Origin: Dimorphilus gyrociliatus
Taxonomy: Eukaryota > Annelida > Polychaeta > Dinophilidae
Assembly (NCBI GenBank): GCA_904063045.1
Contig: CAJFCJ010000010.1
Location: forward strand, 1,302,001 to 1,366,000
Direction: 5' to 3'
DNA: 64,000 nt
Shown piece after piece: positions 12,906-25,400 of this stretch. The notes under the pieces were generated by a model. The model was not told the origin of the DNA. It did not search any database and saw nothing but the letters and a program-made list of their open reading frames with translations. Numbering within the stretch: position 1 is the stretch's first letter; every line of letters starts with the position of its first letter. A program made the translations under genes and the position numbers.

Positions 12906-14579
12906 TCGAAAAAGAAGTATTGTTTAATGAAAAATGATCTAATTATGTTGATACTTTCCGCTGGAATTAAGGACAATTTTGATCTGTCAGAAGTATAGCC
13001 CCCAGTTCCTTTTGGAACATCTTACTTCAATATTTTATATATTTTGTTGTCCTACTTCCTACTTAAAACTTTTTCCTAGTGTATGAAATCATCGATCATT
13101 TTGAGATCTACGCAAAACTTGCATGCATATATTCTAGTTTTCCCTTAAACTCAGTTAAAGTTGATTTAGACAGAAATTATTTGATAAACATAACTTTCTT
13201 ATCCCCCTGGCAAATTCACAAATACTAGTCTTCAAAACGGAATTAACCTAGATACAGGCAAACTGAATAAAGATAAAGAGTTTTTAAGTTTTTATGGTCT
13301 AGAGAATATGAAACTAGAAATTTTCTTTTAGAATTGTTCTTATTAAATATGAAATTTTTATGAAAGAATGAGCAAATGTTCAAATTGGTATAAGCAACCA
13401 AGAAGAAAATTTACATGAAAGAGAATCCTCAAGGGTACAGAGAATACGGGAAAGAGAAGAGAGGAAAGTGAAGAAGAAGATGGAGGAGAAAGTTTGGAAT
13501 CTTATCTTCTCTATATCCTCCTTCTTATATTGATTAAAAGAAAAATCAACTTTAGAATACAATATTTATTACATAGACTAATGTCTTATTTTCCCCCTTT
13601 TCTCAAACAGACCGAAAAATTCGACTTTTCTTGTTTGATTGCCTCATTTATAGACGACAAACTAACTATGTAAAGATTTTTGTTACACGCCCAAGTGACA
13701 TAGTGTACGTGAAGTTTGTACTAAAAAAGATGATTAATCCTGAAGATTAAAGGTTAAGTCAAAGAGTGCAAATTAAAAAAGAATCATTATTTTATTTTAA
13801 ATATTCATCTCCAATTAGTTGTATCCTTTATACTTTCAAACAACAAAACAATTAACATTGCACTTAACATTCAACAAATACTTATGGGCAATTGGACTTT
13901 TTTTTTGGACAAAATTAATTTCAATAATAAAACAGGGAATTCAACAAATCCATAGTCAAGGAAGTTCAGTAACCTAAGGGCTGAAGCCTTGATTAACAAG
14001 TGTGACTGATATGAAAATTTTCCTTTTCTTTGATCTGAAGAAAATTTTTCGTTTTCTCTTCCTTTATTTTTATAAAAAAAACCTAAACTAAGAAGTAATG
14101 CATGTATAAATGTAATTTACTCGTATTACAGGTATTAAAGTAGATCATGAGTAGTATTTAAAGAAAGAAAGAGAGAAAAAGGTTTACCTCTTTCTAAAAG
14201 GATTTATCAAGTTCTAACTTTATTACAAACTAAATTAGCTTTAAGCATGATCTAGTGCTAATTTATAATAATTCTAGTACACATAAAGAGAATATATGAT
14301 TGTATTTACCATATATCCTTTTATTGTCTTTATGTGTACATATTTATTATTAATTAGCTCAAATAGTACATCTCTCTTCGCTGTATTCTTGAGATGATTT
14401 TTCTTTTTTTTCACCTTTTAAAATAAAAAATTAAATAGGCTAAAATCTTTTTATAATCTACACCTTTAAATTGTTAAAAAGAATTATACTTAATATGGCT
14501 AGTAAAATTAACAAAAGACAGTTCCTTTTCCGATTATCTTCTAACCAGAACTTTCTGTTTATCGATATACCCTTTCTCT
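12906..14579. other. Gene-free AT-rich stretch
   Basis: No exon, RNA gene or long repeat is visible. A minus-strand frame at 13380-13562 is a purine/pyrimidine-strand artefact. Confidence 0.4.
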
Positions 14580-14930
14580 TTAAAACGACATCTATCGGCG
14601 GACGATTTTGAAGACTAATCGATATCTGACGGACTCCAATTTATTTATTCATTCTGCCGGCCGTAACGACTATTCTATTTATTCATGAGCGCTAAAAGGC
14701 TAAAAAATTTTACGCGTTACAGTCTCAGACAAACGAACCAGTTTGTTGTTGTTTATACAAGCAACAAGCTAGCTCTTTCCGCAGCTGGTCTAGTTACCAT
14801 AGTGACAATTAGCCAGCGTAATAAAAACTCGGAAAAATGCACATCGAAAAGATCATCTGTCATAGCTCATCGCCTTGCCTCAATTTCCATTTGTTTCATC
14901 TGCTTAGTTTCTACTAGCAGTTCAATTCTA
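14580..14930. other. GC-richer non-coding-looking island
   Basis: The block has many CG dinucleotides, two copies of ATTTATTCAT about 40 bases apart, and at 14793-14806 the 14-mer GTTACCATAGTGAC, which fits the RFX X-box consensus RYYNYYATRRNRAC. A + frame opens at 14685 but runs into the GA microsatellite and has no motif I recognise. The region looks more like a regulatory element or untranslated exon than a coding exon. Confidence 0.3.
14793..14806. promoter_or_regulatory. X-box-like (RFX) imperfect palindrome
   Basis: GTTACCATAGTGAC matches every position of the nematode/ciliary X-box consensus RYYNYYATRRNRAC. That consensus is loose, so a match by chance in 64 kb is likely. No ciliary gene starts nearby. 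Confidence 0.2.
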
Positions 14931-14934
14931 GATT

Positions 14935-15062
14935 TATTTATATATATCTATAGAAATATATATAAATATAGAAATATAGAAATATACTGTATATATATAT
15001 ATAAAAAGAGAGAGAGAGAGAGAGAGAGGAAAAGAGAGTGAGAGAGAAAGAAAGAGAAGAGG
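14935..15062. repeat. Compound microsatellite (TATAGAAA)n-(TA)n-(GA)n
   Basis: ATATAGAAATATA units run into ACTGTATATATATATA and then about 55 bases of GAGA with minor interruptions. Confidence 0.85.
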
Positions 15063-16911
15063 AGGAGAGATTTTACTTCAAATGACCCGCTTTCCATTTT
15101 AGTAAAATATAAGAATTTTCTATTAAAAATAGTTTTTACCTATATCATTTTAACATAACTACAAATCAAGTACATTTTTCTTGTCTGCGATTTATGCGCA
15201 ACACAAGTCGAGGCGCATAAATTTACATATATTAACCTTTCTCCCGATTATTGGTAAACTGTAGGAAAGAAACGAGCCTAAATATATATACTTTTTTTTA
15301 TTTAGCGCCTGCTTTGCTCTTTTTTTACGTAGCCTTCTAATAAAGGCTTTAGAAAAGGGGAATTGTTAGGAAAGGAGAGACCCTAATTTGTTTTGTTAAA
15401 CTTTTATTCTCCACTTGGAACCAATCGACCAGAGGAGTTTATTGCAAAGAGAAAAGGAAAAATATTCATCATTATCATTCACCCTTACATGTATATTTTA
15501 ATGGATCACAGCATTTTGTATTTCTAACTATCTGCAGGTTGACTAAAGGTCAATCTATCTTTCCTCCCCTCTAAGGAAAATAGTACGGTACCCTTACTGT
15601 GATATATAAGAAGACGATAGTTTGCAACGAGTTACAAATAGAAATCAAGCTAGGTCGTTAATGTCGCTAGTCCGATCGGCTACCGCTTTTACCGCTTAAT
15701 CTTGCATTTGGTTGATGAAAGACGTAGCTTTGACTAAAGAGATGAGGGAGGTGAAGATTTAGGGTTATAAGAAGGGGGAAATAGGCAGTTTGCTACAATT
15801 TATTCAGCTAAAGATCTTTGTTTTCTTTTTTGTATTTCCGATAAATATTTTTATACTAACGACTTTGTTAACCTGTAAACAAACGTTCTTTGTAAACTTT
15901 TATCTGAGAGCCCGTAAGTACCCTGCCGTCTATCCCTTTTCTATTTTGTATATATATATATATACATACAGGATAAACTCAAAAAATATGTATTATCAAT
16001 AATCATTTTTCATTTATATATTCTTTTATTTATTTCTTATAAGTTACGAAGGAGATTTTTACCGTCAATCTTTTGATCATGTTTTCTATCTTCTACTCTC
16101 TTTCTAATATTCCATCTTCTTTATTTTTTAATAAAAGAATTTCTATTTAACCCTTTTCTTTTTTTATAAAGTGAAAAGAAATAAGAAATGTTTACTAGGT
16201 ATAGATCTAAATATTTCTATTGGTTTCCGTTTCCAAATACACTTCTTCCTATCCTCTTTCTCACTCTCTTTTTAAAAAAAGGGAATGTTTGTTCGTTTTA
16301 GATAAATTCTTTTCTTTTACTTGAAATAATTTCTCTCTTTTTTTTATTCATGTCAATTAAAATCTTTCCTAAGAAATTTAATAGAAAATAAGATAGAAAG
16401 AAATAAGAATTTACGTTTTTAAACTGTTCGAAAAGAAATATAAATAAATAAATATATATATTAATATATATATATATATACCTTTATATATATACTGTAT
16501 ATATATATATAATAAAATATGAATAAATAAATTGTAATGCTTGCATAGAATTAGAGAAGTTTTTAAGAAAAAAAATAATAAAAGCAAAGGTTTTTTTGTT
16601 TCTTTTATAAATTGTGTTCTTAACTTGTTTTCATAATTGACAACAAACATTACTGAATGCTATATATGCCGTATGAACAATATATACAACTTTTTTTTCT
16701 GCAAGACAATATCGCGAATAGTATGCCAACTGATCTATGTATACTATTGTATACAATTTTCACTGGCATAAACAGTTAGCGGAGACAATACATTGAAACG
16801 TGTAAGGCATAACTCATCTGCATAAATTTGCATTGAAATTGAGCGAGGCTTAATCTTTTTTCCAGTTATTATTATTATTATAATAATAAATATTATTATT
16901 ATATCAATTTT
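15063..16911. other. Gene-free stretch downstream of the ligand-gated channel gene
   Basis: AT-rich. It should hold the 3' UTR of the minus-strand gene ending at 16912, but I could not pick a clear poly(A) signal. (TA)n runs occur at 15950-15968 and 16440-16515. A somewhat GC-richer patch near 15640-15720 remains unexplained. Confidence 0.35.
16440..16515. repeat. (TA)n microsatellite with ACTGT interruption
   Basis: Alternating TA runs separated by CCTTTATATATATACTGTATA. It belongs to the recurring interrupted-TA class. Confidence 0.8.
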
Positions 16912-17007
16912 TTAAATAGCATGAACTAACATCGTACTGTGTCGTCTGGATTGCGGATGAAGGTCTTTGATCTTCTCTTGCCAAGCTTTCTTTTTTGCCA
17001 GAAATTC
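16912..17007 (-). CDS. Last coding exon of the ligand-gated channel (C-terminal tail)
   Basis: The acceptor TTTTTTCGCTTCAG is followed by 31 codons and TAA, starting EFLAKKKAWQEKIKDL and ending STMLVHAI. It is phase 0 on its 5' side. The preceding exon ends KDREYL with a consensus GTAAGT donor at 20381, also phase 0, so the two join cleanly across an intron of about 3.4 kb. The basic, Lys-rich composition suits a short tail after M4. This exon is too short to show up as a long open frame and is easily missed. Confidence 0.75.
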   Translation of the reverse strand, partial: EFLAKKKAWQEKIKDLHPQSRRHSTMLVHAI

Positions 17008-19390
17008 CTGAAGCGAAAAAAATTCATTAGTAAGTCGCAATATTCGCATTAGTCACCTTGTAAAAAACCAAATAAAAGGCTTAGAATATAAGGGAAAATA
17101 TTATATAACCTTTATAACCCTCTTAAAGCACTTACTTACAAAAGTAGGCTTATAACAAGTTTTTTAATAGTTGCTAACAATTTTTAATGTTTGCCCATTG
17201 TCTATGCTCTTTAAACGATATGTATATAAATATATACAGTATATTATTTTAAAAATAAGAATCAACACGAATCTCGCTTTTATCTAATACATCTAAAACT
17301 CTAACTAAATATTATTATTAAAAGTTATTCACATCAACAGTCGGACTAGGAATTATTTAACCATAGTCCTTTTTAGTTTGTAGTTAATATATGGATATAC
17401 GAAAATTTCCTGTACCTTTTTAGACATAAATTAAGAGTGTTAAAATAAAAAGAAAGGTCGTGACATGTAAAGGAGAAGGAAATATCTCATTCCCAGAATT
17501 CTATGTACTATATTATTGTTATTAATAATTTGTAATGGAACTCTTATTTTACTCGATAACTTTTTAGTTATTTTAACATTTTTACTCTATTTTCTCCAAG
17601 TATTGCCACTAGAAAATTGCATAGAAGAGTGATCACATTTAATGAGTACATGAAGATCATTTTTAAAATTTAATCATAAACAAGGAATAGTAGTCTAATG
17701 AAAAATCGTGATCACAATTTAATCATGTCGATATACACTATAGTAAAAATAATAATAAAAGAAAAAACTGGAAAAAAAAACACTACCCCATAGCCAATAA
17801 AATAAATAGTTAAGTTTTAGAAGTAACAAGAGATATATAAATGAATATCATATATATTCAATTAAGTATAAAAGGAAAAATTATTCTGAAACTTCTTAAG
17901 GTAAGAAATATTTGTCCTAAAATGTGGATAAATCAAGATTTAGTGATTAACGATTTAGGGCATTTGGCGGTTTGATACCTTCCAAAAAAAACCAGCTGTT
18001 ACAGGTCTCTAGTTCTAACTCATATAAACTTCATCTTTTGGCTAAAATTAGCCTACGTTATTGAAGTGAGAGAGCGAGAGAGCGAGAGAGAGAGAGAGAG
18101 CGAAAGAAAGAAAAGAGATAGACTGAGGGATGGAGAGAAGAAAACTAAGGAAAAATCTCATCGCTAAATTTTAGGTTTTGTATAAATTATTTCTATAAAA
18201 ATATATTCTATATATGAAGGGGAAAATGCTAATTATTACTCCTAATATTTAACTACTTTTAAATCAATATAAAAATATTATATGCTAATTTTACAAATGA
18301 TTACTAAAAACGTGATGAAAATTTTACTTTTAAAAACGCGGAAATTAACTTGAAACTAACATGTAAAAAGCATAATGCTTAGTAAAGTATTTAAATTACT
18401 TGTTGAATTAAGCCTACACTAAAAACAATATACAAATATTAAGAACTCTTACAATATTAGTGAGAAATGTAATTGCCTTTTTTTTTAAAGAAAATCAAAT
18501 ATAAATAAACCTTTCTTTTTTTTTAACGAAAAAAAATTCTTTTTATCAAGTATTGCATAACGTACTGCAAACACTTAGGCCTATTTGCACAGGAGGAGAA
18601 ACATAACAAGTAGCTTCGTTAAAAGAATTTTGGTAATTGTATTTTTTATAGGAGTTATAAAGGTTAGATATTTCTCCTTTTCTTCTGTTGGAAACCTTTA
18701 GAAGAAGATTTATCAAATTCCACTTACTGATGTGTAATATGAACAATAGCAAGTGTAAAAAGAGTATACACGAGTTATACACATGTATATATAAATATAT
18801 ATATATATATATATACAGTATATATCTGTTACTATGAATACCCTTTTACAGATATGATAAAATATTTAGAAAGAAGCTATCACAATTTTGATGCTATTAG
18901 TGCTATACAACAGCAATAAATCATACTTTTTGCTAGGAGTACGTATATTTTACCTATTAATTTTTAATCAATAAAATATTCAATTATCAAAAGAAACCTA
19001 ATCGTTAATCATACATAAATACAAATCTAATAATTGCATTTGCATAAAAACGGTTAAATGCTTCTGATTACACTCTTTCAACTGACAGTTTCGTCTATTC
19101 AGCTATCGAAATAGCTAGATCTTTTCTCTTTTTCCTCACTATATGCTTATTTAATAATTATAAAAACATTAATTTATCATGAAAAGAAAACAAAATAAGA
19201 GAATAAAGTATAATTTGGAAGCAAATTATTTACTAAATTTCCTTATCATGTCAAAATTTTGACATTATCATGTCGCTTCATTTTGTAAATCACTTATTCA
19301 CTCAATCTCTTTTTATTTATTATTATTACATTTTTACTTTTTTCGACTCTCTTCCATTCTATTTTCAGTTTTTCCTTCCACTCTCTCCTA

Positions 19391-19430
<40 letters not shown>

Positions 19431-22400
19431 ACTCTCCCTCTCTCTGTCTGTCTTTGTTTATTCTTCATTTCATCATCTTATAAATAATGTTTTTTTTTTT
19501 AATTTTATCTTTTAATATTCGTCTTACTAAACAAGAGACAGGAGATGAAAAGAAAGCGGTTTAAGTAAAGACTACAAAGTGTAGCTAACCGAATTTACGG
19601 TTGCATAATAGTTCTATTTACCAGTTAAGCGTCTAATTTGGTCGTTTTGAGAATTCAAATATGCTTTACACTACTTTGAAGTTAACTTTTGGATTAGATT
19701 GAAAAAAAAAATGTCGCGCAATCTAATTAAACTTTTAATTTCATTAGTAATTTCCTGAAATTTTCAATTTAGAGAAACACGAAAGCAAAATAGAGATGGA
19801 GATAGATAGTTAGATAGATAGATAGAAAAAGAGACTAGGACTGATGTACAATTAGTTCAAATATATCCAGGCATGTAGAAAAAAAAACAATAATTAAAAT
19901 CTTATAAATGACTATTACAATCATTTGTAGCCCCAGTATATTTAATTAATACAATTTATAACTATTATAACAAATGAGATGCAATTATTCCGTTACATCT
20001 TTAAAAAATTGGCAATAAAAATATCGCAGAAAATATATAGAGAATTAATCATATTTGAAAGTCGATTTTAAATATCCTAATTATTTAGAGTTGCATGTTT
20101 CTAAACAACACTTGTGCATCATATTATCAATTTATGTGAACTAAGCACGTTGTGTCCTTTAACCGTGTGGCAGTGCTTCTCTTTTGTTTTTAAGAGATAA
20201 AATACTACGAAACTAAACTCACTAAACATTCCTAATTATTCAGGGAGAGATGAGTCAAGTGAACGGGAAAGTAAATAAGTTTTAGTAGGGAGCTTATTAA
20301 CATTTAAAAAAGGAAAAGGAAAGACGATAAGCCAATTAAAGGGAATAATACATGTGTTAATGTATGTACGAAAAAACTTACTAAATATTCCCTATCTTTT
20401 CTCTTCATTATCCTCCTTCTCTTACAAGCATCAAAATATAACCAGAATACAAAAACGACGTGACAGAGAATATAAATAACTGCAAACGCGAGGAAAACAT
20501 CCCTTTCCATTCTAGCTAGAAATTCAGAACCATGGTGGAAGAAGACAGTTATCAGGGCGTGCCATATGCAGACGACGCAAAGAATGACTAGAGACAAGAG
20601 CACGTACTTATCCATGTAAGTTAAATAAGAGATTTTCGGAAGACTCTGGTTGATGACAAACTTGAAGGCGACGGACGTGAGGAGAAGAGTAAAAGATAAT
20701 TGGAGACGGTTTTGCGGCAATTCCGGGCTGACAGCGAAAGTAGCGAAGGACAAGGCGCTAATAAAAAACATGACGAGGAAGACGTTCCAATAGAAATACC
20801 CAGGACGCCTAGCTGCTCTACATGTAACGCTTAGAGCAGGATGACATCGATTTGATGATGAATATTCTTGTGTCATTATTTTCTTAGCTACCTGAAAATA
20901 GGAGGAGATTTTAATGCACATCAATACAAATCTATCATCCATTTGTTTTCCCTATGCAAATGGTTTTATTTTTTAAACTTAATACATGGAAATTTTATGT
21001 CTAAATTGAGATAATATCGATTTAACCTTTCCTCATGGTTACTGGTTAATACATTGGCCAGATAAAACAACTATTTAGTTAAAGGGCTATGAAATAGAGA
21101 TTAAAATTAAGGTTATAAATATTTTTTTTTCGTGTATACTACTAATGTCATATTCTTAGATATTTAAAAGTTTGTCTTTCATCCTACTAATTATCATTCT
21201 TTTTTTACTATAAGTGTTGTGTCCTTAAGAAGATCTCGCTCTCTCTCTCTTTTAATAATTTACATCTTTCCTTAACTAAAAGTCATTACTTAGTTCAAGA
21301 TTTTAAAGTATGCAAAAAGTCTAAAAAAAAACCAAACTCAATTATTCCCTTTATCTTATAAGTATATTCTTTTTATGGTGGTTTGCACTTTTATCGTTTA
21401 AGAATTGTTTTGATTTTCCTTTTCAATAGATCTTTTTTTCGGGTGTCTAAATCTTTTCATGGCCAAAGCAAAGGTTCTTAGGAAAATCAATTGGAAATTG
21501 AAGAATATAAGTTCCTCTTTCCCTTTGAAAAACGTTACAATAGTGTGAGGAGCAAAAAAAATGGCGATCAACAGCATAGACAGTCTTAAGTGACGTCCAG
21601 TAACGCCTAACGATGCTATTAGATACTCAGTGACGCCTCTAAGCGCTGCTGTCGCCTAAGGAGACAGGGAGCCATTTTGTGTGACTGTAAGGAGCATCTG
21701 TAAAGAATTACTCTAATTTTGGAGCAAATTTAAAAAATGGACTTCTTATTGAGTGGTCAGAGGGAGTGAAAACTAGAGAGAAAACCTCTGAGATGATCAT
21801 AACGATTAGACTTTAAAGATTGTTATAGTATTTCAGTTAGACAAACATTTAGTGGATTTCGCAGGACTCTTAATGGTTCCCTTGCACGAAATTGTTTCTA
21901 TTGTATTCATTGTAGTGATTGCAAACTGGTTTTCTTTTTCTTCATAAAATATATTGTTGAATGTAGCATGGTCTACAAACAAAGATTTCCCTTTGAATAG
22001 CTCTATGAGACACTCCCTTACCGTTGACAAGAACGTCTATTGGCGGTTCTATTATTGTCTCATCTCTATTAATTCTATTTCAAGATCTGATCATCGTTAC
22101 CCGGGTAACAGAGCCCATTTACCTCAATATGTTCGTGCAGTCTCCATTCCTGCTGATCGACGAATGTCTGTACATTGATACCGCTCATCTCTAGCTCATC
22201 CGGTATAATATCGATTTCCGTATCCGGTCGTTCGCTCGTCATCGTGATAGTCAAGTCCTGCACATCTAGCGGGAAATCGTTCAACTCGAGATTTTCTAGA
22301 AACACGCCCCTAACTCGCCGCCTTTCCAATATAAAGGCTTCCCCCTTGCTATTTGTTGTCGCTGTTAACCATGTAGCCTCCTTTGTTTCACTAAGTACGT

Positions 22401-25400
22401 TATCGATGTATAGGAGGGGATTCCATAATTTATCTAATTCAATTCGCTTTAATTCATCAACAGATTTTCCATCCAAAGCCGGCTCTCTCCATCGAGCCTG
22501 GATGAAGGTATCGGCTGAATATTGTTCTTTTAAGGTATCGATTTCTCCAATCTTCAGGAAGACGACACGAAGTTCGACAAGAACCTGCATTTAGAAAATT
22601 TTTCAATAAATTATATCATACTGTTGTCCGCTGCTCGAGAGAAAAGTAACACTGATAAAACCAAAACATCCACACTATCACATAGCGATATATTTTTTCT
22701 CTAGAAAAGAAAATTCGGCTAACTTTAGTTAAATTACGTTTGCGCGCATGAAAGAAGATCGGCTTTCTAAGCGTGTAAATCGCGTTTCGTTCCGTTGTAG
22801 AACTCTATTAGGGTAGAAAATGAACGAAACATTCTTCAATAAGGAAGAAACCATTTTCTCCATATTTTTTTATTTTACCGTTTTGTTAAAAAGTGTTAAC
22901 AGCTGAAAAAACGAATAAAAAGAGATGGAACTAATAAATTGTATGAATTTTTATCACTATTACGAATGTATAAAGATCGGACTATTAGAAGTCAGAGCTG
23001 GAGGATAGGTGCCTTATATCCTCCATAAAGACCTTAAAATTGGACAAAAATTCTATACGTTTAAATGACATATATAAATATATACGTTACTATTTGTTAG
23101 TACTACTCATAGGAAAATGATTATAGATATCTTAAATAAGAATTATTTGAGGGCTTCCCACTCGAAAGAATAACATAGTTAAGAGGGTAACAGGTAGCTT
23201 TATTTTAATTATTACTCAACCAAATATACACAGCACGGTACCAACGGTAAATTGTGTATAAATACAAACGCGTTAGAAGCGGATGGGTTTGACCTATTGT
23301 CCTATTTCAACAAGAACAGCTCAAGTTGTACTATAATTTAAAAAGGAGAAGTCCATAGGAGAGAAGGAAGAAAGAAATAGATTAATATCTTATGAAAAAA
23401 TGCCGAAAGATGTTATTTTGACTCTTCAAACTTTTCTTCTCTTCTTTTCATGCTTTCCTATTTATTTAATAAAAGGAGAAAGAGAGTAAAGAGGAGAGAG
23501 ACCGTAGATTATTTAACTTCCTTAGCGCCTCTTATTGAGCAGATCAATTGTAAACACCATGGACTTGATTATATAGACGTAAAGTTAATTCCTACTACTT
23601 ACTTATATCGCGTGACTTGCTCATGAGCCAGAAAATAGGCTAAGTGACTGCCGAAGGGAGCGGCCAAAAAAATTTGAATGTCTGGAAATTGGTTATTTTA
23701 CCAGCGATAAGCCAGGGTTAAAATATCGGCTTTTGTTTGTTTAGAATACTTGACGACTAGGTCGGACATAAATAAACAAATATGTAAGGCTGAGGTGAAA
23801 GTAAACTAACTTTTTCCTTTCGGATTCTTAGTCGTTCATCCCTGAGTACATCGGCTCTTGTCTGGCGTCTTCTCGTCCTATGAGCAGCGGCTGCATTTTC
23901 TACAAGAGTCTCTCGAAGTAGTTCAATCGCTTCCGTCAAACGGTCCGCCGGATCTAAATCGATTCTTACTTCCGGCACAAGACTATTTCTACTCGAAACT
24001 CCTCCTCCGGAACTCTCTTCTTCCCCTGAGGAATATTATTAGGCGTATAATTTTACAAACACATGAAATATTCACTTAACTACACAATAGGAAACTATAC
24101 ATCACACTTTGTAAAGTTTCTCTTTTAATTATAGATATAATTCGCTTAGCTAGGGGTTAGGTGGGCTGTAAATTTGCACACGGCAGAGCAGTCGCTTAAT
24201 TTACTTCTTTTCATCTATCGTACTTATTATCAACTTTCTATTTCTATTAAAATTTTCTTCACTGCCAACCTTTACAGCCTTTCATCTTTTCTTCTCTTTC
24301 TAAGTTACTCTTTCTCTTGTAATTCAAATCTAGTAATGTCACAGTGAATTAAGAAGGAATGTTCTATGAGAATGTCAAAATTTAACTAATACCAATATCC
24401 TTCAAACTCTAAATTCAATTATGACTTATAATTGAACTTTTGCAACAATAATTTTATTTAGTTCGACAAACTTTAGACGTTTTGAAAAGATTCTCTAAAA
24501 AAGATTTTTTCTGTCTCAAATGAAAATCGTAAAAGTCTACATTATCTGAAATATATCCTATACTTTTCAAGTATTTACCTAAAAGCAGGTATATTGTTAA
24601 ACACATAGCTAGCTCAAAGAGTGCACATTAATATGTGATTAATGAATACATTTTTAATGTAATAGTCTTCTTCTTTCATCCTATAAAGATTTGTGCCATT
24701 TTGATTTTCTATAAACTTTCTCTAATTTATATTAATTATTACGGAAATGGCTTTTGCTCTTAATTATAATTATTACTTCGTAATATTTTCCAAGTGTTTC
24801 AAACAAATAAGCTTCTTTTTTTTCTGTTTTCTTTTTCTTAGGCCTATATACGAAAAATTCCCTCTCTTTGTGTCTTTCTTTCTCTCCGTCCCTGACTATC
24901 TGTCTGTCTGTCTGTCTGTTTCTCTCTCCCTCTCTTTCTATCTCCCCTACTCTCCATTTTCTTTACAAATATATAGAAAGCAGCTTGAAAATAAAAAGAA
25001 TTTTTATGACATGTAAACAGTGCGTCACCTTTAAGTCTACGTATAAAAGTAAATAATGTAGAATTTAATTTAGCACCTAAAATATCGACAACAAAACAAA
25101 GAGAGATTTACCGAAAGTTGATATTCGTTAAATGTAATTAAGAGATATATTGAAGAGTATGAATTAATAGATAATTGTAATCCATACTATACTAATCGCT
25201 ATATATATAATATATATAATATATATTCCCTATAACTATTCGGACATTCTACTTCGAAACTGTAACATAGATGTAATAATATCTTTCCTTTATTGTATCT
25301 TTATTTGATTGTTATTCGTTTAGAATATAGAATAAAGTTTAACACTGATATTTTCATGTATGCATCGTAATTAACTTATATATTAACCTTTTATCCAACA

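Larger units (their letters stand above)
17008..20381 (-). other. Intron 5 of the ligand-gated channel
   Basis: This 3.4 kb intron contains a (TTA)n patch just beyond its 3' end, a GA-rich microsatellite (18065-18115), a TA repeat (18784-18832) and a compound (CA)n(CT)n repeat (19391-19452). I see no nested gene. The open frames at 18546 (-) and 19270 (+) are AT or repeat artefacts. Confidence 0.6.

Noticed and set aside
22175-22594. 139-codon open frame on + over the ligand-binding-domain exon
   Set aside because: Antisense shadow of the minus-strand exon at 22584-22101, which carries recognisable family motifs.
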